From contig JANBPU010000120.1 of assembly GCA_027575805.1 (NCBI GenBank), positions 1-48,909 on the forward strand: a DNA stretch of 48,909 nt. Reading direction: 5' to 3'. A model generated the notes under the pieces. The model did no database searches. It was not told the DNA's origin and was given only the letters and a program-made list of their open reading frames with translations. Source of the DNA: Mycoemilia scoparia. Lineage: Eukaryota; Kickxellomycota; Kickxellomycetes; Kickxellales; Kickxellaceae. The position numbers and the translations under genes were made by a program. Shown here in pieces: positions 29,123 to 40,509 of the stretch; the stretch's first letter is position 1; each line of letters begins with the position of its first letter.

Positions 29123-32100
29123 TTATATGCGGGTAAATGAGCCCCTATGTCTCAATAGCCTATTATTTTTTTTATCATGAGCAAACACAGCTTCCTTCTT
29201 TAGTCTGTCAAACTCTCCAGTGTTTTGACACATCATATAGAAAGTTGACATCTCGTCATTTATTAGCTCCAGCGGAGAACCCATTTCGACTATCCTTCCT
29301 TGGTCCATAACCAGTATTTTATCATACTTCATCACACGGTGAAGTCGGTGAGTAATACATAGAACTGTGGTTTCCTTCAAGATGTTCTGCTGCAATGCCT
29401 CATGTATATCATAGTCTGCCTCAATATCAATTGTAGTTGCTGCCTCATCCATTATTATAACTTTTGATCTTTGAAGCACAGCACGAGCCAGTGAGGCAAC
29501 CTGCTTTTGGCCTAGAGTGAGGTTTCTTCCATTATTTTCAATTATATCATTCAGGCTTTCGAATGTGTAGCCTGATGGCTTTGCAATGTTTGGGGCCCTT
29601 TTTCCTGGGGCACTGCTGACACGAGCAGAATGGGTCATATCGCCTTCCACATCATCAGTGTCATCTATGTGCCTGTAATACTTTAGCCTTTTGCTTGCAT
29701 TGAAATTTGGTCTAATGGCTTTTATAGACATCAAAACATACAATATCGCATCGTCGCTTATGACATCCAAAGGATCCAGGTTAGATCTCAGGGTTCCATT
29801 CATAAGTGCAGGCTCCTGTGACACAATCGATACACTTCTCCGTAGATCCTCCAGCCCAACCTTGCTAATGTCTATGTCATCGATTAGGATCTTTCCACAC
29901 TGAGGCTGCAAATACCGCATAAGTGCCAGGGCAAGCGTTGATTTTCCGGATCCAGTTCTGCCCACAATGCCAACTTTAGAGCCACCAGCAACTTCAAAGC
30001 ATACCCCCTTGAGAGTAGCGTGGCGTCTGGGTTCCTGGAGAGGTGTTTCATACATGCGCTCTTCGGCATTGTCAGAAAGACTAGCAGTTCTGGTCCCTTC
30101 ATTGTAGTCTGATTCATATGAAACGTGAAGATCCATGACCTTAATCCGACCTTCTTGTGGCCAGTCCGGAGGCAGCTCTACTTGGGATGTTGTGGCAAAT
30201 GGACCTTCCTGTGGTAAAGTGAGGAACTCAACTATTCGCCTGAATCTGTGATATAGAGATGATATGTTTGTGTATATTGTGGTCAGGGTAAGAATACTAA
30301 ATGGAAGGGTAGTTATCTGCTGTAGGAAGTAGCCCACCCTTCTTCTGGGCAGATCATCGCTATGGACACTAGCACTTGAGTCTAGCTTTCCAATTACTGC
30401 AGACTGCGAACCAGTTTGCTTAAACAGCCACCCAATGATACTATTCTCGCGGCCGCCAAGGTGGAAGTGCTCAGGAAGGCAGCTCAAAGCATAGAGTCCC
30501 AGCATTATGGCCCTGCCCACGTCATAATGAATGCTGAAGCTAAGCCCCATCCACTGCTCAATCCTCTCCTTGTGGACCATCAATTTGTGCACTGTGTCGT
30601 TGTCCTTCATCGCCTTCTTGGAAAACTCTTTCTCTTTGCCATAAGCACGGATCGTAACTGAACCCTCCATTATCTCTGTGTACTTGGAGTTCAGCGCTGC
30701 ATCGAACTTGATGCTTATTTGCGAGAGGGCCGGGATGAGTGGTGCATTGAGTCTCACAGTAGCCCAGAATGCTGCACTCATAGCCAGCATGATGACCAGG
30801 CTTGGCCTTGAAAATGAAATCAAAAATATAGCCAATGTAAGAATCTCGACAATAGCCGTGATGGTCTTGCTAATATTATCAATAAATGACTCGGCAAGCT
30901 GGCCGAGATCCTTGTCAAAACGGTATTGGATGTCGCTAGCTAGTCTGCTTTCAAAGACTCCTGGTGCCGAGTGTACTAGTTTATACATCATGTCCTGTGC
31001 TAATTTTTGCTCAGAACGATAGGTGGCCCAAGACCTGACCATTTTCTGAGCGACATCCATAAAGAGGTGCACGGTCGCAACGCCAATATGCACAACTATC
31101 AGCATCCCCACGCCCAGCCCTTCTTCATTTATCAGTGCCTGTGCTTTGTATTTTAGCTTCCCCATATAGTCACCCTTTGTTGGGGAGGGTGGTACGACTG
31201 CTGGTGTCTTTGGAGCTGTTGGTGCTAATGTTTTTGTATACATATAAAGCGTTCTTAGGAGGGATGTCAAGACGAGGATAACAAAATACATTGCAATGTA
31301 GTGATAACCGCCCATTGCTTGGATAAACCAGTTTATATTCTTGGTAATATAGACCATTGTCGCTCTAAACCCTTTGGAGCTCCTGTCTGCACTCCAGTAC
31401 TGATGGTGGTGTGGGTGATGATGCCGGAGTTGAGTCTTGTTTTCGATTCCAAAATCATGGCCTAGTCCTTTCACCTTTTTGTTGTTTCTGGTTCTTTTAT
31501 TGGAATTTCTGTGGCGCAGGCCCGTATCCTTTTTCTGTGGACCTTCCTTTTCGTCGTTATATGGGTTGGTGTCGAACAGGCCGGCATCTGTTGTGGATTC
31601 TGCGCTTGAATCACTAAAGTTTTCGTTCTCTGCAGCCCTCCCTTCGTCTCCAAATGCTGAAGGTGGCAGAACAAAATCATTTAACTGCACATAGTCTTCA
31701 TGGCCTACTGTTGGATCGGGCACTCTTTTAACCGTTAGGTCTGGTGTTTCTAGATAAACCAGGCCATCATCGGCCAAACTTTTCAAGGTTCCCTGCGCCT
31801 CTACTTTGCCATCATTCATCTTTACTAACCAGTTAACAAATGGAAGGCACATTCCCAGCGCATGTGTAACCATAATAACTGTCCTGTTTTTGCCTAATTT
31901 TGATTCGGATGAGATGCAGTACTGGAGGAGTTGCTGTGCTGTCTTGGGATCTACACTTGACAGGCAGTCATCCAACAAAATTATGGCTGCCTCGCTATAA
32001 AATGCTCTTGCCATTGCCAACCTCTGCCTTTGTCCTCCTGAAAGCAGCTTCCCTCTCTCTCCAATAACTGTCTTATCCCCATCGCGAAGGGAGTTGAGGT

Positions 32101-34901
32101 CGATATCTAACCCAGTTGCCGACAGCACTAGTTTGTACCTTGCACAGTCCATAGGCTGGCCAAAGAGAATGTTTTCTTTCACTGTGGCATTCTGCAGCCA
32201 TGGCTCTTGAGCAACGTAGGCAATATTACTACTGTTGTATGGGTCTTTGATGCTTGTAAGGTTCCTTTCTGGGATATGAACGTAGCCACTAGAGCAGTGG
32301 AGCTCACCCAAAATGGCCAAAAGGAGAGATGTCTTTCCACTTCCGCTTGGCCCTACAATGACTGTTAGCTCATTGCGAGGAAACGTGATGTTGATGTTTT
32401 TTAAAACAGGTTTAGTTTCGGCTTTAACACAGCTGTCTGGCAACGATAAAGTAAAGCCTTTTGTGAACGGGGCTGGCGATTCTAGGTTGAAGTACAGATC
32501 TTCGCGGCTTGGTTTGGACATATCGTCGACATTGGGAATTGATATCAACCATACGAACTCGGCACTACCACCGATTCTGACATCCATGGATCCCTCAATC
32601 TCTGGAGGCGTATTTCTATAGTTTGGAGGTATGATGTTTAGCACTGAGCAGGTAGCCATATAGCTTCTGAGTCTATTGAACTCATAAAACTCCAGAGTGG
32701 ACACCTCAAGATACTTGTATACAACCCAAAAGCTATGCTCCACCTCGTTTATAAGCGGTGGAGCCTTAAAAAGCAGACTAGATGTAGCCAGCTCTCCAGT
32801 AAAGTAAGAATGAAATAGCACAACTATAGTTCCGGAAAAAGTCCTAAGCAGATTTTGCGCCAACTGTCGCATCCCATCCCACGCGCTGCTTTTCTTCAAG
32901 AGTGAATAACCCTCTTTGCTTAACTTCTCAAGGTGGTCTATATAAAGCATGTTCCAGCCAAAAAGCCTGACTACAGCACTGTTTTTAATAACATCACTAA
33001 TCAGCTTTTTACGACTTTTATCAGTCGCCTTTCTTTTCTTGGAGACGGCAGTTTCTTGTTGGCAGAAACAACTTATCAGGACATATCTGGCAGGGATTAT
33101 AATAAGGATGGTTGTGAGGGAGTACACCCCAATAAGTCTGTACAAAACAAACAAACATGATATTCCATTCGTAAATGTCGCAATATTTTTTGAAGTTTTG
33201 GTCAGGAATTGTGGCACAGCTTTGACCATAGCCGATATTTCTGAAAGCTCCATCTTTGTTACTTGAGGCGCAACATTGCCCTTTTTCTTGGCAATGTTGC
33301 TCTTCTTGGCTGCTTTCTTGTTGCGTGCGGAATGATCAGCTTTTGGCCCTTTACTATCGCCTTTCTTCAAATCAAGTGGGGATGGCTGTGGATCAGTTGG
33401 CGCCGACTTTGGAGTAGGGTTGGAAATAGTTTGGACTTCATATAGCCGCTGGCTGAGGACCTTTTGGGTCAAATCAGAAAACAGGGCAGCCTTCATTTTG
33501 ATTTCGAGCAGCATGTACCTTTGCTCTGCGCTTCTGACCACCATGTTTGATACCAACCTAAATATAAGCATCACGCTTATTGTCCACACTATCCTACTGG
33601 TGAATTTGTCAATATTAGTAGTTGAGTCAAGTGAGTCCATGAACTTTCCCACTAAAAGTGGATTTACTATTGTTGTCAAGCCACGAAAGATCTGGAGAAC
33701 AAGCGCAAGGAGTATTTCTTTTTTAAATGGCCAAGTGATGGTCAAAATAAACCTGTACATGTCCCGGAAGTCCAAAGGGTTTTCTTTATATAATCCCAGA
33801 TGGAATTCAGACTGGCAAGCATCGGGCAAATTAGGAATGCTAGACAGCAATTTCCTCTTAGACCCGACCATCTTGGAGTACTGTAGGATCCACCACATTG
33901 TTATCTTTGACAATGGCGATGCACTTCTCTCCAGATACTATGCAATAGCAATGCAGGCCGGTTAGCAATCTAGATGCAAAATGGGAGGATTTGATAGGAA
34001 TGCATATTTGTTGATTTTGGAACTTACGTCTGGAGAATCATGCTCAACGTCAACCCAGGTCGGTGGGGTCAGCCCAGCAACAAAGCCAAAGAGCATTATC
34101 AAGACAACCTCCATACACAATCTGGAAATCATCAGTCCTCTGTAATCAACACCTCCAGGAGTGCTGCAGGCGCCGATTCCACTCAGCATTGCAATCTCCT
34201 TTTTGGTGGCTCTCGTAAAGTTGTACAGCCTCCAGTATGTTGGGATAAAGCATGAAATGGAAAGCAGCATTAAATGGTGGTTGCCCCTTTCCCTTATCCA
34301 GGGTGCCCAGGAAATATTGGGTTTGATTATAAGATGAAAAGAGTGCGAGCACAAAACAAGCATCCAAGTAACTACTTGCAACCATAAGCCAGGATAGCAC
34401 ACAGATAAGGTTCTGCCCGGACTTCCATTCTTGTGTCTGAGGTCAGTGGAGTTGGTGCCAGACATGAGGCTACATCTTGAAAGAGTGCAGTATTTTTTGA
34501 ACGAGCTATAATAATAAACGGCCAGTGAAGCCGCCAGGAAAAACTTTGTGATTTCTATCATTTTCCGCCGCCTGTGCTGGGAAGAAGACTGGCATGTTTT
34601 GGTTATTGCTGTGCGTGGTCTATTGCTATCACCAATTTCTTTTGCTGAAATGACGCTAGGAACTAACTGTTTTATCCATGGGGTATCGCCCACAAGTATG
34701 CATTTGGTATATAACACGGCCAAGACAAATTGGATGACAATACTCAAAAGACCCCTAATTATTAATAGACAGGAAGCATTTTAGAACTCAAGCAATATTA
34801 AGGGAGAGCTGTTTACGCCTAATTAAAAAATCTTACCCATATGTTTCGAGTTGTAGAAAGTATAGCGCTTTTGGTAAAAAGTTTAGTACTGACAAAAACA
34901 T
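29123..34901 (-). CDS. ABCC-type (MRP/Ycf1-like) ABC transporter
   Basis: Three exons, 34901-34837, 34754-34028 and 33937-29123, encode 1868 aa starting MFLSVLNFLPKALYFL. Introns of 82 nt (GTAAGA...TTAG, phase 2) and 90 nt (GTAAGT...ATAG, phase 0, branch TGCTAAC) join TYG to GLLSIVIQFVLAVL and DSPD to YLERSASPLSKITM. The layout is TMD0 (about 1-240), TMD1, NBD1 (Walker A GPSGSGKTSLL near 790, signature LSGGQRQRLAMARAF, Walker B IILLDDCLSSVD), TMD2, NBD2 (GRTGSGKSTLALALM near 1590, signature LTLGQKQVASLARA, VIIMDEAATTID). Typical ABCC asymmetry is seen: Asp instead of catalytic Glu in NBD1. Unusual are a Lys/Pro-rich insertion within TMD1 (about 433-490) and a long basic, His-rich linker (RHHHPHHHQYW near 1100). 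Relatives export glutathione conjugates or load vacuoles; the substrate is unknown. Confidence 0.9.
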
Positions 34902-35927
34902 TGCTCTAAGGGAAAAATTAGATAATGATGTTAATATCTATAGTGACAAATTTCCACTATATATATGTATATATGCCTTTTTATTGGTAATAAAATGTGA
35001 CAAAAGGTTAAAATTGATAGCTCGAGACAACAATCCTAATCTATTATGAAGTACTGGAGCTAGAAATCTTAAGTATCCATTAAAAAACAACACATATCCA
35101 CGTGTTTGAAATCTAAATAGAAATGCACATAGAGCCTATATCAAAAAACATGGTCAAAGATACTAAAAATCAAACAAATGCCATCAAAATATGTGCCTTG
35201 ACGTGGCAACTCATGCCACCTGGGTGCTACAATTACCAAGATCATGGCATTTTATTTCTAAAATCCGTCACATCAACCAGCCAGCTTTTGAAATTTAACT
35301 TGAAATTGATTTTGTTTTTCTTTTGATGCAATCAAGATAAGCTTTATAGAATTCTTATAATGCTATTTCCTGGTACCATATCGATTACGTAAAATCATCA
35401 CCTGCAGGTGACTTTGTATTTGTAAACTCTAAAAACAATGTGCTGTTGGTAAGGCTCTCGGTTGTTATATTTATTTCCAAAAAAACAAGGAAAAATAGGA
35501 ACCAAGACCACAGGAATGTTTTTTCCATACAGTTCATCTCCTCACATACACGTATTTAATTGAAATTTTGGGGGAAAACAACTAAAAGTATATAGAATAC
35601 GATAATGATGGTGATTCCTGGTCGCTACGGAGATAAGAGTATGTGCTACCACAAGAAAAAAGGAGATGCGGGAGCAATATATGTGCCAGTGTGGATGATA
35701 TCACCAAACCACTATGCTTTCTTGCCTCAAGTACATTTACATTTGCAAAGCAACCCCGTTGCATCTATCAAAGATCTATCAACAGCACAAGATCGGCACA
35801 TCAAAAATAGCTAAAAGAAAGTAGCAATTATCATATAAACTCTTTCTAACGATAGGAATCCCAGGGACCTTCCATTTTTGTGCTGTTTCTGTTGCTTTTA
35901 ATACTCTGTTAGTGAATTTCGAATAGT
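34902..35927. other. Divergent spacer, no gene recognised
   Basis: This holds promoters of the ABCC gene and of the small membrane protein gene. A perfect 14-bp palindrome of two head-to-head E-boxes (TCACCTGCAGGTGA) is at 35398-35411. Short open frames at 35123-35326 and 35605-35814 have no coding character. Confidence 0.4.
35398..35411. promoter_or_regulatory. Perfect palindrome TCACCTGCAGGTGA
   Basis: Two E-box cores (CACCTG and CAGGTG) face each other without a spacer. It lies about 500 bp upstream of both divergent genes and is a plausible dimer binding site, but a 14-bp palindrome may also arise by chance. Confidence 0.3.
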
Positions 35928-36428
35928 ATGTTTGTCAAGAAAGAATCAGCATTTAAGACAAGAGACGCAATAGCAATAGTATCTGTGGTGGCAGGAATCG
36001 TTGTGATTACTTCACTATGTAAGTACTATTATTTACACACACATTGATAATATGGCCAGACTTCACTAGCAATCAAATTTATGGTGACAGAAATGGATGC
36101 TCAGACTCCAACCCACCCCCAAGCCTCTGGAACTGCAACTCCTGGAGTCCCACCATTTTGTCTATGTCCTTGTGAATTCTGGAAATATACAAGCAGTTTC
36201 TCTCTTTCCAGTGAAGGGTCCAAAATAATGCAACTCACACTGTAAATATTTGTGCATTTTAAAGTATGGTTGGGCTGGTTCCACATCAATAGGAAAAAGT
36301 ATGTTCCATTCGAGGACGATACGGACCACAACCAAGGACTAGTCGAAAAGGGACAGGCCGCAACACCCGAGCATCAGGAAGAAGAAACTAAACAGGAATT
36401 GAAAAACGATTCCAGGGTGATCAGTTAA
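35928..36428 (+). CDS. Small single-pass membrane protein, 84 aa, function unknown
   Basis: The model has two exons, 35928-36018 and 36265-36428. The donor GTAAGT at 36019 is strong; the acceptor TTAAAG at 36264 gives the matching phase 1. The product begins MFVKKESAFKTRDAIAIVSV, contains one membrane helix at about 14-38 (VVAGIVVITSLLWLGWFHI), a basic NRKK border and a YVPFEDDTDHNQ segment, then a Glu/Lys-rich soluble tail ending SRVIS. This layout (short N-terminus, one helix, charged tail) resembles small assembly factors of mitochondria or ER, but I recognise no family. The intron would be 246 nt, longer than most here; an alternative acceptor pair that uses a middle exon (36069-36240, then a 51-nt intron) also keeps a frame open, so the middle of the protein is uncertain. 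Confidence 0.5.
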
Positions 36429-36786
36429 TCCACACCTTGCGTTTATTTGAAATGATCGGAAGCGACGCTTTTACAATGATCTAATAATTTTCGTGTATAG
36501 ATAGATAATGTAGTGGTGGTTTAGTTTGAGTAGACACATAAATATATATTTATATAATTCCAAAAGAACAAAGTGCCAAGTTTCGCTCCATATTAAACAA
36601 AAATCGGTATTGTACAATACATCAACTACTCATGTGTTAGTAAATTATGTTTTGGCAGAATGGAAACACATTCTCATCCTTGCTCGACTTTAGTCCATTA
36701 TATGTACTTTGCCATTACAGAATCTGCAATGCATGTGTAAAAGAATAGATTTTACTATCCTATGTGCATTCAAGCAGGCTGCGCAA
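36429..36786. other. Convergent 3' spacer
   Basis: This AT-rich region between two convergent genes shows nothing else. Confidence 0.4.
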
Positions 36787-37722
36787 CTATTTGGCCTTGC
36801 TGCTATCAAAGGTCAAGCTGCGATGGATGGACTTGATGCCAGAAGAAATCTTTCGTTTTATCGAACTGGAAATATTAGATATGGTCTTTTGGGCTTTGGT
36901 AGGGTTGTTGTCTGTCAGCGTTTTGGCTGAGGTTGTGGAGATGTGCGAATGAGTGCTGATTTGGCGCTGGCGACCATGTCTGTTGGTAGACTTTGTAAGC
37001 GCAGGGGAATCAGTGCTAGTAAGAGACCTTGCTCGTTTTGAAAACAATTGCTGGCCTGCCTGAGACATTCCAGAATCTCTACCCTTGTCGCTGGTCTTGT
37101 GGTGCTCGTAGCGTGAGAACGAGGGAGACGTCACGCTGACCGATATTCTTTTTGGTACGATACTCTCTGAAATGCTGTAATCTTTCAAAAGCGATCTTCC
37201 AGAAAGCTCCTGTGTCGGCGCCTCCCATCTGACTGGGCTCAGCTTGTATGCGCTATGGCGTTTCGAAAGATGCCATGCTTTTTTCTGCCCATGGTCGGGA
37301 AAATACTCGTTTGTAACATATGAGCACCGGCGGGTTGTGGGAGCCGTACCTTCATCATTCCAATATGTGAGGCATTCGCTTGCGTCGTCATCATCATCAG
37401 CACCAAGTGGAGTGCTGCTACTACCCAGGTTCTTTGTTTGGATTGCTAGGTCTTCAACAGGCTCCGACGACTCAAACTGCACATGGCTGCTTTTCTCGGT
37501 ATTACTAACTCCGTCGCTTTGCTCCTTGGTTGCTGAAGCGCTCTGAGCATCCGAGCGATTTTCCTCGGAGGCAGAAAACACTGCTGTCGAGGTCCTGCCC
37601 TCGCTTGTTGCCGGGGCAGTCTCGTGGAAAGACTTGGGCCCCTCCCCAGCAGGATCTCTGTCAGCCCAGGTCAATGAGTTTCCATGGGCCTTGTTTTCAG
37701 AAGCGCCTTGCAAAGGTGGCAT
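36787..37722 (-). CDS. Disordered Ser-rich protein, function unknown
   Basis: This single exon encodes 311 aa from an ATG in good context (AAAATGCC). The sequence is rich in Ser, Thr, Lys and acidic residues. It has an acidic DDDDDASE patch (about 110), then a more ordered-looking middle with aromatic residues (CLTYWNDEG, YVTNEYFPDHG, KAWHLSKRHSAYKLSPVRWE), followed by many basic/Ser patches such as RARSLTSTDSP and SSIKRKISSGIKSIHRSL. These look like phosphorylation and possibly nuclear-localisation or membrane-binding segments. No domain is recognised. The length of an uninterrupted frame in AT-rich DNA and its higher GC content argue that it is a real gene. Confidence 0.6.
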   Translation of the reverse strand: MPPLQGASENKAHGNSLTWADRDPAGEGPKSFHETAPATSEGRTSTAVFSASEENRSDAQSASATKEQSDGVSNTEKSSHVQFESSEPVEDLAIQTKNLGSSSTPLGADDDDDASECLTYWNDEGTAPTTRRCSYVTNEYFPDHGQKKAWHLSKRHSAYKLSPVRWEAPTQELSGRSLLKDYSISESIVPKRISVSVTSPSFSRYEHHKTSDKGRDSGMSQAGQQLFSKRARSLTSTDSPALTKSTNRHGRQRQISTHSHISTTSAKTLTDNNPTKAQKTISNISSSIKRKISSGIKSIHRSLTFDSSKAK

Positions 37723-39202
37723 TTTCTGTCTTAGTATGGCAGGGCAGGTAGCGTTTCTATAAATTTATGAGCAAGAAGCTGTAATAAAACTATATGGACA
37801 AGATAGCACGATATCCTCCCAATCAGCGCAATGGTCCTTTCAACTCAAGATCGTGGTTTCAAGTATCACCAGGACCGACCCTTAATAGTCTTCTAACTTA
37901 TTTGCAGAAACAAAAGTGAGCTTACACAAATAACGTACATGTATATATGGAGCAGTATCTAAAGGGGAGCAAAGAAGTGGAGGAGTCAAATTCGTGGGTT
38001 TGGTAGCGACATTAGAGAATTCCGCCGCTTAAATATGTCCCTGGCCATTTATATTCAGGTGTTCCAATTCTAAAGCCACTATCGATCCTTAGGGATCAGG
38101 CTGGCTACGCAGCCAGGGATGAATGGGCTTGTTCCTGTGCACACTCTGTCCCAAGCAAAGTGGATTTATTTTAAGATAGCGCCACACCCATTGAAGTTTC
38201 ATGCGGATTCCCCTATCCCTGGCCTTGATCCCACTTGTTGAACCGCACTGGTTACTTGGTGCTTATATCCATCCCAAAGGGCTCTTCATAGACACCCGGG
38301 AAGAGAACCAACCTCTTCTGGCTACTGGCACATATCTGGATGCATGCTACTGCTATTTCTCCATAGCACCAGATCTCAAGCTCCCACACTGCTGTCTGGT
38401 TGTGAGGATTTTGCACTGCCTTACCTGAAAAACACAATAGCGCTCAAGTACTACCGGACGGCGACGGCAGCTGATACGCCACTATTACTTTGCTAGTATA
38501 TTTGTTTTCAAGACGACGCTTCTCTCAGTAACCCGTGACGAATAGCTGAGCTCCCAACGCTGACTACTTGTTGTGTCGGAGATAGTACAAGAAATCTGTA
38601 GAAAAGGTATGATAAAGCCAACGATATATACGGTCTATGTCGTTTCCTAGCAATAACGCCGACACAGTGAAAAGGCTAGGTGTGCTTAGGGCTACTCATA
38701 AATATATGTATATATAATGGAGTGAAATAAGGCTAGAAAGAAGGAACCAAAGCGTGGAATCTCAAATCGGACCTTTATGATGGTATCTAAAGATCATCGC
38801 CATTATTGCGACATACTGTTGGTGTTGATCTTCAATTAGCATACCCCAAATCCTCACAATGCTTTACCAGCTCAAGCCCGCCTAAATATAACCCCCACAT
38901 CACCAATTCCAATACATGCACAGGTCTATAGCTAATAAATATAAAACAGTGGGCTTTAGACTTGAGGCCGATCAGTGCACAGAAATCAGCCACACACTTT
39001 TCTATGATGTCAAAAACTAATGGCATTACAAATTCATATGTATTCTAAATTATCCTTATGGACATGCTGTGTTCATGTGCATCAGTTGAAAATCATGGCT
39101 GAAAGCAATGGGAGTATTTTGAAGGCAGTGTATTTATAAAGACTAGGATCAGCTAGTAACCTGTTTGATAAAAGCAAGGATACCACATAACTCGTAGAAT
39201 TC
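37723..39202. other. 1.5-kb region without a resolved gene
   Basis: Several short frames occur (forward 38201-38428; reverse 38252-38437 and 38832-39026). The reverse 64-aa frame at 38832-39026 (MPLVFDIIEKCVADFCALIG ... LGGLELVKHCEDLGY) has protein-like character but no known family and no upstream exon that I could join. A GC-rich hairpin (GGCTGGCTACGCAGCC) is at about 38098. The region may hold a small multi-exon gene or remnants. Confidence 0.3.
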
Positions 39203-40026
39203 TTAGTAACCAAGAGTGGAGAGCTCCTTGTTGATAGCCTCGAGTTCGGAGGACTTGTTTTGAGTAGCCTTGGCTTCGAGCTTGGCCAATGCCTTCTTGC
39301 GCTCGTAGAAAGCCTGGGAGCGGATCTTGCGCTTGGCCTCGAGGGTCTTGACGACATCTTGGTACTTCCAGCCAACCTCGGCGGAGATGCGGCCAAGAGT
39401 GGTGTACTTGCGGCCGGGCTTGAGGCGGAGGACACGGAGAGCCTGGGGAACAACCATGCGCTTCATCTTGTCATATGGAGGGGGAATGCCTTCAAAGACC
39501 TTGACGTTTTCCAAAGCCTTGGCACCACGGGCAGTCTTGTGGGGGATCATACCACGAAGAGCACGGTAGAAAATGCGGGATGGTGCGCGGAAATGGAAAG
39601 GACCGTGGGTGGGCTTGACAAGAGTGCGCTTGTGCAAGTATTTGTGGTAGCGGATCTTGTTACGGAAGAAAGAACCGGAAACGTTCATTTCTTCGCAACG
39701 GACAACAACGACGCGCTGGCCGCTAAGAATCAACTTGGCAACGGTGGCAGCCAAGCGACCAAGCAAATGGCCCTTGCCATCAACAATGTAAACCTACAAT
39801 TCAATATAATAAATTTATGCAGTCGGTAAGTACTTGTAACTTTTAAAATAGCACTTTGTTGCTTTACAGCAATGAGGATTCAAATATGACAGAAGGTGAT
39901 TTAATACAGCAGCCAAATTGCTGGTGCATGTCCCAACCTTTAAAAAAGCCATAAACTTTCAATTCTGAAAAAAGGTGTAGTACAGCTAATTCAAAAGACA
40001 ATTACCTTCTCGAAAGGAGCGCTCAT
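39203..40026 (-). CDS. RPL16: 60S ribosomal protein uL13 (Rpl16/L13a)
   Basis: Two exons, 40026-40006 (7 codons, MSAPFEK) and 39793-39203, encode 203 aa. The 212-nt intron (GTAATT...TGTAG, phase 0) joins MSAPFEK to [20 protein letters not shown]. The protein is a clear uL13: [93 protein letters not shown] and [13 protein letters not shown], ending LSTLGY as in yeast Rpl16. It is part of the large ribosomal subunit near the exit-tunnel side. An intron right after the start is typical of fungal ribosomal-protein genes. Codon use is strongly biased and GC-rich at third positions, fitting very high expression. I looked for a snoRNA in the intron and saw no clear C/D boxes. Confidence 0.95.
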
Positions 40027-40509
40027 TCTTATAATAATGCTCGGTTTTACCACAGGTACCTTTAAAGCAAAGTGTAGTATGAGAGAGGGGAAAAAGAGAG
40101 AGATTCAAGCTATTGCCCGCTAGCAATTACTTTTAGTTGCGGTTCTTCATAATTTTTGTTGCTGGGGGCTTGCTATGCACCACAGTCTTATTGGTTCTGT
40201 GATGGTTGTTTTGAGCCGCTAGCCCCCTCCACCCTTCTTTTCATATTCAACAGAATATTGAGTTGGGCAGTGCCTCTTTAAGTACCAAACACATATGCCC
40301 AAGCTACACCTTGACAGATCAAACCTTAATTTTGGATATAACACTTTGGATAACAAGTCTGCCATAAATTGCCTCTGAATTATCAATCTACAGGCCAGCA
40401 CTCATCTACTTTGCTAGATCCCTTACTAAAGCCAACACAGCTTTCATTCATACACACAAATCAGACTAATGATAAAAAAATTAAAAAGAGAAATTTTCAT
40501 AATCAATTT

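Noticed and set aside
33962..34747. Separate small membrane-protein gene upstream of the ABC transporter
   Set aside because: It has no ATG at its 5' end and joins by in-phase introns on both sides; it is the TMD0 exon of the ABCC gene.
34826..34845. Apparent MITE end (CTTACCCATATG)
   Set aside because: It is the donor region of ABCC intron 1 on the other strand and matches only 10-11 bases; no partner end.
39260..39829. 189-aa forward frame opposite RPL16
   Set aside because: It is antisense to a strongly conserved ribosomal protein with biased codons, which opens the opposite frame automatically.
39794..40005. snoRNA inside the RPL16 intron
   Set aside because: The intron is long enough, but no C box/D box pair or H/ACA fold was found on the coding strand.
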